36,524 nt of DNA, taken from assembly GCA_902793315.1 (NCBI GenBank), contig CADBCT010000004.1, positions 1 through 36,524 on the forward strand, written 5' to 3'. The DNA comes from an uncultured Erysipelotrichaceae bacterium (lineage in GTDB: Bacteria; Bacillota_I; Bacilli_A; RF39; UBA660). Under the pieces are notes generated by a model. That model saw only the letters and a list, made by a program, of their open reading frames with translations. It was not told where the DNA came from and did not search any database. This document shows positions 1-8,395 of this stretch, piece after piece. Position numbers and translations under genes: made by a program. Within the stretch, counting starts at the first letter, position 1; the number at the start of each line of letters is the position of its first letter.

Positions 1-222
1 GAAGGAACTGCTCGAAATGCCTTGGCAGTTGCAAGGCATTCTGCTTCTGTAGCAAAAGTTGATTTTGGTGGTACTTATGCTGATGTGGTAGAAAATAATA
101 ATGTTGTAGCCGTTGGAGTAAAAACTGCTATGGGAGATGTTAAGTCTCAAATAACAGAGGCGGAAACTGATATGAAGCAAATCATGAGAAGACAAAATGA
201 TAGGCAAACAGGAAATAAATAA
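1..222 (+). CDS. C-terminal end of a VirB6/TrbL-like secretion-channel protein (5' truncated)
   Basis: The reading frame is open from the first base of the window, so the gene starts outside it and only about 73 C-terminal residues are seen. They are Ala/Val-rich at first, then become hydrophilic and charged (a probable cytoplasmic tail, ending near RRQNDRQTGNK). No catalytic motif is visible. The call rests on position: in Gram-positive conjugation systems such as prgH-prgI-prgJ, a polytopic VirB6-like protein is encoded immediately before the PrgI protein and the VirB4 ATPase, which is the order here. The next gene begins 18 bases downstream behind an AAAAGGAGTG ribosome site, so they are surely co-transcribed. 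The identity is an inference from context. Confidence 0.45.
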   Translation, partial: EGTARNALAVARHSASVAKVDFGGTYADVVENNNVVAVGVKTAMGDVKSQITEAETDMKQIMRRQNDRQTGNK

Positions 223-240
223 AAAGGAGTGTGATAATAG

Positions 241-561
241 ATGTATGATCAATATTTAATACCAGCTAATACTAAAAGAGGACAATTGATATTAGGATGG
301 TTTAGAAAGTTTGATTTAATATTATTTAGTTCAGGAATACTAGTTTCACTTGTATTACTCGCATTCCTTCAATTTGATGATATTATATCTGTTATTATTG
401 GTTTGGCACCTGCGCTTATTACTGGTTTTTTAGTAATGCCGGTTCCAAACTATCATAATATGTTAAATGTAATAGTGGAAGCTTATGAATTTTTGACTAA
501 TCGTCAAAAGTATAGATGGAAAGGTTGGTGTTATAAAAGTGGCGACAAAAAAAGGAAGTAG
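241..561 (+). CDS. PrgI family membrane protein (VirB3-like T4SS component)
   Basis: 106 residues with two hydrophobic segments, about residues 27-47 and 50-68, then a conserved-looking tail with P-x-Y-H-N and ending in YRWKGWCY. That pattern (two helices, a Pro-Asn-His turn, then the aromatic/basic R-Y-x-W-x-G-W motif) is typical of the PrgI family found beside VirB4 in Gram-positive conjugation systems, where it is thought to fill the VirB3 role in the membrane channel. A good AAAAGGAGTG site lies before the ATG. The end of the gene overlaps the start of the next one by 23 bases, which points to coupled translation. Family call is fairly firm; the detailed role is inferred. Confidence 0.75.
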   Translation: MYDQYLIPANTKRGQLILGWFRKFDLILFSSGILVSLVLLAFLQFDDIISVIIGLAPALITGFLVMPVPNYHNMLNVIVEAYEFLTNRQKYRWKGWCYKSGDKKRK

Positions 562-1096
562 TGGTAGTGGCTTTACAGAAGATTGGTTACCTGTAAGAGC
601 CATTCAAAATAATATGATTATCACTAAAGATAATTATAAAGTTAGCGGTGTAAAAATTGCTCCTAGAAATATCTTTATTTTGGACCCTGATACTCAAAAT
701 AATATTTTGATAGGACTTAGAAATTTTTACAATACAATTGATTATGAATTCTGGTTAGTTGTTGCAGATAGACCAGTTGATATTTCTGTTTATATGTCAC
801 AAATGCAATTATTGCTTAATGAAACTAATTCACCAGCTATTCGTAAATTAATTATGCAAGATATTGATAAGGGTGAAACATTTATTAGTAATAATATTGT
901 TGATACTGAATATTACTTTATGTTTAGAAGTAAAAATGCTGATGAAGTTCAAAAGAGAGTTCGTCAAATGATTAATGGACTTGCTACTTGTGGACTTAAT
1001 GCAGCACAAATTAGTAATTCTGATTTAAGATTAATTCTAGAGAATTTCTTAAATGGTGGTAATACTACTGAGTTTGGAACGGTGATGCCTGTATGA
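539..1096 (+). CDS. TraC-like N-terminal part of a split VirB4
   Basis: 185 residues, starting at a GTG inside the end of the PrgI gene. The segment around residues 16-50 (DWLPVRAI, ITKDNYKV, APRNIFIL) resembles the N-terminal accessory region of Gram-positive VirB4/TraE ATPases; there is no P-loop here. The gene ends in TGA within an ATGA overlap with the next gene, which carries the ATPase domain. Together the two products are about 784 residues, near a full VirB4, so this looks like a VirB4 carried on two coupled genes. Small stand-alone TraC-like proteins between PrgI and VirB4 are also known, so a natural split is more likely than a sequencing frameshift. This is the only TGA stop in the window. 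Confidence 0.6.
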   Translation: MATKKGSSGSGFTEDWLPVRAIQNNMIITKDNYKVSGVKIAPRNIFILDPDTQNNILIGLRNFYNTIDYEFWLVVADRPVDISVYMSQMQLLLNETNSPAIRKLIMQDIDKGETFISNNIVDTEYYFMFRSKNADEVQKRVRQMINGLATCGLNAAQISNSDLRLILENFLNGGNTTEFGTVMPV

Positions 1097-2892
1097 GTAC
1101 AAGTTTAAGAGGACAATTGGCACCTAAAGGATTACATTTCAATCATAGTGATTTTGTTATTAGTGATAAATATGCAACTATTTTAACAGTTGTTTCTTAT
1201 CCTAAATACATCATGCCAGGATATTTATCAACACTTACTAATATGTCTGGAATTAAAGTTGTTGTTAAGCATATTCCGGTACCATGGGCCGATATGGCAA
1301 AGATGTTAAATAAACAAGTTGCTGAATTAAAAGAAAGATATCAGAATGAAAGAGATCAAACTCTTCGTGAAAGAATTAGACAAGATGCTGAAAGTTTGGA
1401 ATATTTTACTTCTATGTTAGCAGGATCTCAAGCAAGAATCTTTGATTTTCAAATGCATATTATGATTACTGCTAATACTAAAGAAGAATTAGAATTAAAG
1501 AAATTAAACGTTAAAAACTATCTTGATTCAATGGAATTACGTGCTATTTCTTTAAGATTTGAACAAGAAAAAGTTTTAAAATCAATTATTCCAATTTTCT
1601 CAGAAAAAGATACTCAAGAATTAGAATCAAGAATTGGTACTCCAATTCCTTCAGTTACTATTTCAGCTATGTATCCATTTATCTTTGATAGTATTAAGGA
1701 TCCAGGATTATCTACATTACTTGGAGTTGATTTTTCTGGAGGAGTAATTTTATTCAATCAATTTTTATATAAAATACGTAAAGAAACTAATAGAAATAAT
1801 GCTAATATGATTATTCTAGGTACATCTGGTTCAGGTAAATCTACTGCAGCTAAATTATTACTTAGAACTCATATACGTAATGGATGTCAAATAGTTATAA
1901 TCGATCCTGAAGATGAGTTTAGAGATTTAACTCGTGCTTATGGTGGAGATACTGTTGATATTGGAAAAGGTGGAGAATTTGGACTTATTAATCCCCTTGA
2001 AATAGTTATTGATGCTGATGAAGAAGAAATAAAACAAGGTTTAGGTTATACAGTTTTAACTAGAACTTTACAATTCTTAAAAGCATTTATGAAATACTAT
2101 GATCCTTCAATAGAAGAAGCTGTTTTAACAATGTTTTCAGAAATAGTTCAAGATACATATAGACGTTTTGGAATAGATTTTACTTCTGATTTTTCAAGAT
2201 ATACTTCAGAAGATTATCCAACATTTAGTGATGTATATGCAACTATTAAAGGAAGACTTATGTCTATGACTGAGCAAACTCAAGAAAGAGAAATAATGGA
2301 AAAACTTGAATTAAAAGTTAGACCAATTGTTAATGAATTAAAATTTTATTTTGATGGACATACTACTATCACTAAAGGTAGTGACTTCATGGTATTTAAT
2401 ATTAAAGAATTAATGAATAGTGATTCAACTATTAAAAATGCTTTATTCTTTAGTGTATTAAAGTATGCTTGGGGTCTATGTTTAGACTTCAATGTTGATA
2501 CAGTTTTAATGGTTGACGAAGCACATGTTTTATTAGGAGATAATAATGCTTTAGGAGCTGATTTCTTGGCTCAAGTTCAAAGACGTGCTCGTAAGTATAA
2601 TACTGGTACAGTAATTATTACTCAACAACCAAGTGATTTCTCAGATCCAGCTGTTATTACACAAGGTAAGGCTATTTTTGATAACTCTTCTTATTACCTT
2701 GTAATGGGTCTTAAGAAACAAGCTGTTGAGGATTTATCATTATTAATTGATTTAAATGAAAGTGAAAAAGAAAGTATTAAACATTATTCTCAAGGAGAAG
2801 CTTTGTTTGTTTGTGGACATAGAAGAATGAGAATAAATGTTGCAGTTACACAAGAAGAACTAGATTCCTTCGGTAGTGGAGGAGGATTCTAG
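1093..2892 (+). CDS. VirB4-family T4SS ATPase
   Basis: 599 residues. Residues 1-230 are the VirB4 N-terminal region, with a charged helical stretch at about 75-115. The C-terminal ATPase domain has Walker A GTSGSGKS at 243-250, an IIDPEDEF strand shortly after, Walker B VLMVDEAH with D475/E476, and an ITQQPSDF motif typical of VirB4/TraC-type motors. It would sit at the cytoplasmic face of the channel and power assembly or substrate movement. The start ATG overlaps the preceding stop as ATGA, so translation is coupled. The protein ends in a Gly-rich tail. The family is certain from the motifs; whether the system moves DNA or protein cannot be told from this gene. Confidence 0.9.
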   Translation: MSTSLRGQLAPKGLHFNHSDFVISDKYATILTVVSYPKYIMPGYLSTLTNMSGIKVVVKHIPVPWADMAKMLNKQVAELKERYQNERDQTLRERIRQDAESLEYFTSMLAGSQARIFDFQMHIMITANTKEELELKKLNVKNYLDSMELRAISLRFEQEKVLKSIIPIFSEKDTQELESRIGTPIPSVTISAMYPFIFDSIKDPGLSTLLGVDFSGGVILFNQFLYKIRKETNRNNANMIILGTSGSGKSTAAKLLLRTHIRNGCQIVIIDPEDEFRDLTRAYGGDTVDIGKGGEFGLINPLEIVIDADEEEIKQGLGYTVLTRTLQFLKAFMKYYDPSIEEAVLTMFSEIVQDTYRRFGIDFTSDFSRYTSEDYPTFSDVYATIKGRLMSMTEQTQEREIMEKLELKVRPIVNELKFYFDGHTTITKGSDFMVFNIKELMNSDSTIKNALFFSVLKYAWGLCLDFNVDTVLMVDEAHVLLGDNNALGADFLAQVQRRARKYNTGTVIITQQPSDFSDPAVITQGKAIFDNSSYYLVMGLKKQAVEDLSLLIDLNESEKESIKHYSQGEALFVCGHRRMRINVAVTQEELDSFGSGGGF

Positions 2893-2900
2893 AATAGAAG

Positions 2901-2928
2901 TTAGGTGGTGATGGTTAGGTGGTGATGT
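2901..2928 (+). repeat. Tandem 14-bp duplication of a ribosome binding site
   Basis: TTAGGTGGTGATGG (2901-2914) is followed directly by TTAGGTGGTGATGT (2915-2928), 13 of 14 identical. Each copy carries an AGGTGG ribosome site. The second copy is 7 bases from the GTG start at 2930. The first copy could initiate at ATG 2911 and would make only a four-codon peptide ending at the TGA 2923-2925. It may be a slippage duplication or a small translational control element. Confidence 0.7.
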
Positions 2929-2929
2929 T

Positions 2930-5239
2930 GTGGCATATCAAGCTAATAGAAGAAATGGTAGAAATGATTCTGATAGAGCTGCTAAAGATCAAAGAAATAC
3001 TGAAATGGTACAAAATGCAGCCGATGTTGCACAACATTCAGCCAATCCTTATGCAAAAGCAGCAGGAACAGCAATTAAACTTGGAGATAAAGTAACTGGA
3101 GGAAAAGTTAGTAAAAAGTTAGGTAATGCTTTGAGAAATTCGCCTGCTGAAAAAGTAATGGGATTAGCAGATCGAAGAAATAATAATTCTAGAATTAAGG
3201 ATATAGTACAGAAAAATTTTCTTCGAAGAAATGCTGAAAATCAAAATCAAAATTCAAATGAAAAAGAATCGGGAGGAGAACAGAAAGGTTCTTCTTCTTC
3301 TGATTCTAAACAAGATGAAAAATCAAAAACTGAAAATGGTGAAAATAAAGAAAATAGTGAGAATAAAGAAAGCGGTTCAACAAAACCAAGTGATTTATTA
3401 CCTAAAGTAGGAAATAATAAAAAAGATGGACCCTTGGAAAAAGTTCAAGCAGAAATAAAAAGAATTAAAATGATAATTATTGCTGCTGGAGTAATTTTAG
3501 GCGCCTTGCTTATTGTGATTGTTATAATTGCTGTTATTTCATCAGTGTTAGGTATTCTTGATGATAACAATGATCAACTTGGTTTTAGCAGTAGTACAGG
3601 AAGAAGTACAGGTAATATTACTTATACTGCTACGAGTAAAGAACAGCGAGAATTTTATGAAAGAATAAATGATGTTGAATTAGACTTTTTAGCTAAAGGG
3701 CAACAGATAGATGCCTTAAAAATAGTGGCTGTTTATCAAGTTTTAAAGACAAATGGTGCTAAGATAGACTATGATTCTATGTCTGAAAGTGATATTAGAG
3801 ATATAGCTAATGCTATGTTAAATGGTGGTATTTATGACGAAGAAACATTTAAGAACAATTTAAAAAATAATATCTTTCCTAAATATTTACCATCTTCATC
3901 ACAAAAGAGTCGTGAAGTAATGGCTGATAGTGTTATAAAAAAAGATAGTGATTATTATGCTTTTATAGGTGAAGAACCAGTAAATATTTATGCTGGATGT
4001 GCTGGACCAAGTACTTGTTCTTACGATATTAAGGGATATTATATTAAAAGTAAAGGTAATGTAACTGAAAATATTCAAGTATCAAATTTATATGTTAGAT
4101 TAATGCAGTGTGGTACTGCTAATGGTCATAATTATGGTGGTACTTTTGGAAAACCTCTAGAAGGAGAATCATTGATTCCTTTTGAAACTTATATTTTAGG
4201 TGTAGCTTATCAAGAAATAGGACCTGATTCTCCACCAGAAGCTATCAAAGCACAAATGGTCGCAGCTAGAAGTTATATTTTAGCTAGACATGCTGATATG
4301 GGTGGTTGGAGAACGCTAAAACAAGAATCTAATCAGTGGGTTTTACAAGCTGCTGCTTGTACCCAGGATCAAGTTTTCTGTAATCCTGATAAAGGTTGCT
4401 CTGGAACTAATGGACAATGGGGACAAATTTATAGTGGAACTAGTCATAACAAAGGTTTTTCAAGACAACCATTATCACAGACTTCGCCACTTCGTACTTA
4501 TCTAAACCAAACTAGTGGAGAAGTACTTACTAATGATAAAGGTTATATAATTTACAGTGGTTATACTCAAACAGAACAAAATAAAATGATATCATTAGCT
4601 AAACAAGGTTTAACTTATAAGCAAATACTTTTGCAAGTATATAATCAAGGAAATAGAAATTATGGAGCAACTGATGTTAAAAAAGCATCTTGTACTGCAG
4701 GAGCTATGACTAATTGCGGATCAGCTTCCTTTGGAGCTTTTGCCAATTGGAAACAAGCTGGTCAACCTTGGTCTAATGTTAAAATGGGTAATAGTGGCAG
4801 AACCATTGGACAAATAGGTTGCTTAGTTACTTCTGTTGCAATGTTAATTGCTAAGAGTGGAGTACAAACAAGTGTACCTAACTTTAATCCTGGTACTTTT
4901 GTCCAATTTTTAAATAATAATGGTGGATTTGATGGTGATGGAAACTTATCATATGCACCAATCAGTAAAGCAGCACCATCATTTAGATGGGTTAATCAAA
5001 TAGACTTACGAGGAATGAGTCGAGAACAAAAACTTAATACAATTAGAAATTATCAAAGTCAAGGATATTTTATGGCTGCTGAAGTATCAACTAGTGGTCA
5101 ACACTGGGTTGCTATTGATACTGTAAATGGCAATTCCATTAAAGTAATGGATCCAGCTACTAATATTACTGACTTATGGGGTAGTGGTAAATATACTCCT
5201 CAAAGTACAAAAACATTGAATTTATTTAAGGTTGGTTAG
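2930..5239 (+). CDS. Membrane-anchored cell-wall protein with SpoIID-like and C39-like peptidase domains
   Basis: 769 residues, GTG start chosen because AGGTGG lies 7 bases before it. Residues 1-175 are hydrophilic, with an Asn/Ser/Lys/Glu-rich disordered stretch at about 100-155. One membrane helix lies at about 180-207. Outside the membrane, residues about 390-540 form a SpoIID/LytB-like domain: PFETYILGV at 417, E429 in the place of the SpoIID catalytic Glu, then AIKAQMVAARSYILA. The C-terminal domain (about 600-769) resembles the papain-like C39_2 family, with C631 (IGCLVTSVAML), H725 (GQHWVAID) and D741. SpoIID proteins cleave glycan strands and C39-type domains cut peptides, so this looks like the wall-opening enzyme of the T4SS (VirB1/PrgK/CwlT role), with an unusual domain pair. 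Domains are well supported; the role is inferred from context. Confidence 0.8.
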   Translation: MAYQANRRNGRNDSDRAAKDQRNTEMVQNAADVAQHSANPYAKAAGTAIKLGDKVTGGKVSKKLGNALRNSPAEKVMGLADRRNNNSRIKDIVQKNFLRRNAENQNQNSNEKESGGEQKGSSSSDSKQDEKSKTENGENKENSENKESGSTKPSDLLPKVGNNKKDGPLEKVQAEIKRIKMIIIAAGVILGALLIVIVIIAVISSVLGILDDNNDQLGFSSSTGRSTGNITYTATSKEQREFYERINDVELDFLAKGQQIDALKIVAVYQVLKTNGAKIDYDSMSESDIRDIANAMLNGGIYDEETFKNNLKNNIFPKYLPSSSQKSREVMADSVIKKDSDYYAFIGEEPVNIYAGCAGPSTCSYDIKGYYIKSKGNVTENIQVSNLYVRLMQCGTANGHNYGGTFGKPLEGESLIPFETYILGVAYQEIGPDSPPEAIKAQMVAARSYILARHADMGGWRTLKQESNQWVLQAAACTQDQVFCNPDKGCSGTNGQWGQIYSGTSHNKGFSRQPLSQTSPLRTYLNQTSGEVLTNDKGYIIYSGYTQTEQNKMISLAKQGLTYKQILLQVYNQGNRNYGATDVKKASCTAGAMTNCGSASFGAFANWKQAGQPWSNVKMGNSGRTIGQIGCLVTSVAMLIAKSGVQTSVPNFNPGTFVQFLNNNGGFDGDGNLSYAPISKAAPSFRWVNQIDLRGMSREQKLNTIRNYQSQGYFMAAEVSTSGQHWVAIDTVNGNSIKVMDPATNITDLWGSGKYTPQSTKTLNLFKVG

Positions 5240-5247
5240 GTGAAATT

Positions 5248-6021
5248 ATGAAAAAAATATATGTATTTTTAATAGTTTTAGTATTAGGATTTGGTATTGT
5301 AATGTTTCTCTTATATGGGGTAGATTCTATAAAGAGAGAAAAATATGAAACAGCTCTAGTTGTTGGTGATAATACCACTTGGATTTATCAAAAAAACAAA
5401 TGGATGCGTGTTGAGGATAATGAAAAATATGCTGAATTGAATTGGCAAAAATACCATGTTTTTGAAGGCAATAAAAATATAGGTTCTTATAATTTATGGC
5501 ACGATGATATTTGGTATATTTTTGATGATGATAAAAATGCTATTATGACTAATGATGTTTGGTATGCTTATAAGTCGAATTATGATATAGAAGTAACAGA
5601 TTTTATTAAAGAAGATTTAACTAATGATGAATATGTTAATGCAGTTTTATCTGAAAAAGGGTTACCTTTAGAAAATGATTATACGACAGCTTATAAAACT
5701 AGTGTTGATATAGATAGAGATGGAATGGAAGAAAATTTCTATGTTATCAGTAATGTTTTTAGTATGGGTAAGCATCCCAATAGAATATTTTCATTTGTGT
5801 TTATGGTAAAGAATGAACAAATATATTATTTATATGATGATGTTAGGGATTACAAGGCTTATGCTGGTTGTGTACCTAATATAATAACTTTTATAGATGC
5901 TGATGATGATAAAGTCGATGAATTAATAGTTAGTTGTGATCAATATAGTAATTTAGGTAGAATTGATATGCTATATAATTTTGATGGAGAGGAATTTAAA
6001 ATATTAATTTCTAATCAATAA
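5248..6021 (+). CDS. Membrane-anchored extracytoplasmic protein of unknown function
   Basis: 257 residues. An N-terminal hydrophobic helix (about residues 4-24) follows MKK and has no clear lipobox, so it is a signal anchor or signal peptide. The rest is hydrophilic and Asp/Tyr-rich. Two Asp-rich loops, DIDRDGMEEN (about 153-162) and DADDDKVDEL (about 218-227), look like the calcium-binding loops of FG-GAP/VCBS or EF-hand-like repeats. It begins 8 bases after the SpoIID/C39 gene with AGGTGA in front, so it is in the same operon. There is no recognisable enzyme motif. It could be an accessory or surface factor of the secretion apparatus, but that is only context. Confidence 0.65.
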   Translation: MKKIYVFLIVLVLGFGIVMFLLYGVDSIKREKYETALVVGDNTTWIYQKNKWMRVEDNEKYAELNWQKYHVFEGNKNIGSYNLWHDDIWYIFDDDKNAIMTNDVWYAYKSNYDIEVTDFIKEDLTNDEYVNAVLSEKGLPLENDYTTAYKTSVDIDRDGMEENFYVISNVFSMGKHPNRIFSFVFMVKNEQIYYLYDDVRDYKAYAGCVPNIITFIDADDDKVDELIVSCDQYSNLGRIDMLYNFDGEEFKILISNQ

Positions 6022-6024
6022 ATA

Positions 6025-6053
6025 ATGACAGTTTTCAAAAGTTAAGTTATAAT
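6025..6053 (+). promoter_or_regulatory. Sigma-A promoter for the VirD4 gene
   Basis: ATGACA (6025-6030), a 17-base spacer and a perfect TATAAT (6048-6053), placed 25 bases before the ATG of the coupling-protein gene. It implies that virD4 and the next gene can be transcribed apart from the upstream channel genes. Confidence 0.75.
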
Positions 6054-6077
6054 ATATGAGAGAAAGAAGGGAATAGT

Positions 6078-8381
6078 ATGAAGTTTAGATTTAGAGCAGA
6101 TCCTGAAGATTTAACTATTTTTGGTGTTTTTGCTGGATTTTTGTTTTTTATAGTTGCTTTAATAGTGTCTAATTTACATGTAATGTCTTCAGAAGGACAT
6201 TTAGCTGGAATAAATCCTTTTCCTGCTCTTGCTCCAGATATGATTTTATCAACAATTGCTTTATATTTATTAGTATTATTAGGATTGTTTGCTAGTGTTA
6301 GCTCAATGTTCTTTGAAAGAGAAGAAGGTATTGGAATTAGAGCAGCTAGAAAAGATAAAGGATATTCTAGATGGGCAAAAGCCAAAGAAATACAGGAAGA
6401 ATTAGAACGTGTTGAAATTAATATGAAAAGTTCTAAAGCAGCTGGAGTTCCATTGATGATTAATGAACAAGAGATGTGGGTTGATAATGGTGAATATCAT
6501 TCATTAGTAATTGGTGCTACTGGTTCAGGTAAAACTCAAACAGTCGTATTACCAATGGTTCATAGTTTAGCTAAAGCTAAAGAATCAATGATTATTACGG
6601 ACCCTAAAGGTGAAATTTATGAAAAGACTTCTAATATGCTTAGAGCTCGTGGATATCAAATCTTATTATTAAATTTCCGTGATCCACAAAATGGTAATGC
6701 TTGGAATCCAATGTCTTTACCATATCAAATGTATAAATCTGGTAATCAAGATAAAGCTATTGAGTTGTTGGATGACTTAGCTTTAAATATCTTATATGAT
6801 GATTCTAATAAGAATGCTGATCCATTCTGGGAAAAGACTTCAGCAGATTATTTTTCTGGAGTGGCACTTGGTTTATTTGAAGACGCTAAGGAAGAAGAAA
6901 TAAATATTAATAGTATTTCTCTTGCTACTACTGTTGGTGAAGAGAAATTTGGTGGATCTACATATATAAAAGAGTATTTTGCTGGAAAAGATCCTAATAG
7001 TGCTGCAGCTATAAATGCTTCAAGTACTATTATGGCTCCTAGTGAAACTAAAGGTAGTATCTTATCAGTATTTAAGCAAAAAGTTAAATTATTTGCTTCT
7101 CGTGAAAATTTATCTGAAATGTTAAGTCATAGTGATATTGATTTAGAGAGTATTGGAGAAAAGCCAACTGCTGTCTTTATCGTTATTCAAGATGAAAAGA
7201 AAACATATCACTCATTAGTAACAATTTTATTAAAACAAATTTATGAAACATTAATTAGAGTAGCTCAAAGACATGGTGGAAAATTACCAGTTAGAACTAA
7301 TTTCTTACTTGATGAGTTTGCTAATATGCCGCCATTAAAAGATGTTACAACAATGATTACTGCTGCTCGTTCAAGAGCAATTAGATTTACAATGATTATT
7401 CAGAACTTTGCTCAATTAGATGATGTATATGGTAAAGAAGAAGCTGAAACAATCAGAGGTAACTGTGGTAATATTATTTATTTGATTACGACAGAATTAA
7501 AAGCCTTAGAAGAAATATCTAAGATGTGTGGTGAAGAAAAGTCTAAGAAAGATGATAAGACAGCTTCAACACCATTAGTTACAGTTTCTGATTTACAAAG
7601 AATGAAACAATTTGAAGTAATTATCCTACGTATGAGAAAACAACCATTTAAAACAAAGTTTACTCCGTATTTTAAACTTAACTGGGGAGCTAAATATCCA
7701 CCAGCTAAGTATCCTAGTCGTAAAAAAGAAATAGTTCATACTTTTGATATAAAAGAATATGTAAAAAATCAAAAGAAGAAGAAATTATTGGAAATGATGA
7801 ATGCAGCTGATGAACATGATAATGAAACTGCGGGTGGAGGAATGCTTGGTAATCCTTTTGCTGAAAAGTTGCCACCAGAATTACGTGCAATTAGGGAGCA
7901 AAATCGTGAACGTGAAGTACCTCCTGAAATTCCAACTTTCTTACGCAGACAACCTGTAGTTGAGGAAGAAGATGTAAAGGTACCTTCTAAAGCATCTAGA
8001 ATACCTGATTTTGAAACTTTTAAGAGAGAAATGGAATCTACTGATATTGGATTTAATCCATTTAAAACAGCAGAACCTAGTGTAGAAAAAGTAGAAGAAG
8101 ATAATTCAGATGATTTAGGTTTTGATGTTGATGAATTGGTTAAAAAGATTGATGCTAAAATTGCTGAACTTGAAGCTGAAGAAAAAAGAGCTAAAGAAGA
8201 GGAAAAGAAAGAAGAGAATAGCAATATTGAAAAGCTTGATACCAATATTGAATTACCTAAAGAAGAAAAAAATAGTATTGAAGAGATTACTGAACAAAAG
8301 GAACCTAAGCCTTCAGCTAATTTGAGCTTAGATGATGAAACTGAAGAAGATGATTTCTTTGATGATTTCTTTGATAACTAG
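6078..8381 (+). CDS. VirD4/TraG-type coupling ATPase
   Basis: 767 residues. Two N-terminal membrane helices (about 12-34 and 54-78) precede the ATPase domain. Walker A GATGSGKT is at 146-153, followed by MIITDPKGEIYEK, which is typical of TraG/VirD4. Walker B is FLLDEF with D412/E413, followed by ANMPPL. IRGNCGNIIYL further on is also characteristic. The protein would recruit substrates to the type IV channel. After about residue 560 there is a long, very acidic and Lys/Glu-rich tail with coiled-coil character, ending in EEDDFFDDFFDN. Family VirD4 proteins often carry variable C-terminal extensions that bind substrates. It has its own promoter and an AGAAGGG ribosome site. Family call is firm. 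Confidence 0.92.
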   Translation: MKFRFRADPEDLTIFGVFAGFLFFIVALIVSNLHVMSSEGHLAGINPFPALAPDMILSTIALYLLVLLGLFASVSSMFFEREEGIGIRAARKDKGYSRWAKAKEIQEELERVEINMKSSKAAGVPLMINEQEMWVDNGEYHSLVIGATGSGKTQTVVLPMVHSLAKAKESMIITDPKGEIYEKTSNMLRARGYQILLLNFRDPQNGNAWNPMSLPYQMYKSGNQDKAIELLDDLALNILYDDSNKNADPFWEKTSADYFSGVALGLFEDAKEEEININSISLATTVGEEKFGGSTYIKEYFAGKDPNSAAAINASSTIMAPSETKGSILSVFKQKVKLFASRENLSEMLSHSDIDLESIGEKPTAVFIVIQDEKKTYHSLVTILLKQIYETLIRVAQRHGGKLPVRTNFLLDEFANMPPLKDVTTMITAARSRAIRFTMIIQNFAQLDDVYGKEEAETIRGNCGNIIYLITTELKALEEISKMCGEEKSKKDDKTASTPLVTVSDLQRMKQFEVIILRMRKQPFKTKFTPYFKLNWGAKYPPAKYPSRKKEIVHTFDIKEYVKNQKKKKLLEMMNAADEHDNETAGGGMLGNPFAEKLPPELRAIREQNREREVPPEIPTFLRRQPVVEEEDVKVPSKASRIPDFETFKREMESTDIGFNPFKTAEPSVEKVEEDNSDDLGFDVDELVKKIDAKIAELEAEEKRAKEEEKKEENSNIEKLDTNIELPKEEKNSIEEITEQKEPKPSANLSLDDETEEDDFFDDFFDN

Positions 8382-8395
8382 AAAGGAGATAAATC

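Noticed and set aside
539-1096. TGA as Trp codon (Mollicutes code) joining the two VirB4 genes
   Set aside because: Reading through the TGA gives only a few codons before TAA and does not enter the ATPase frame; Trp is TGG throughout.
2930-5239. Calling the SpoIID-domain gene spoIID
   Set aside because: The fusion with a C39-like domain, the large N-terminal region and the VirB4/VirD4 neighbours point to the secretion system, not to engulfment.
7769-8245. Ser-rich minus-strand open frame in virD4
   Set aside because: It is the mirror of the acidic Lys/Glu-rich VirD4 tail; no start signals.
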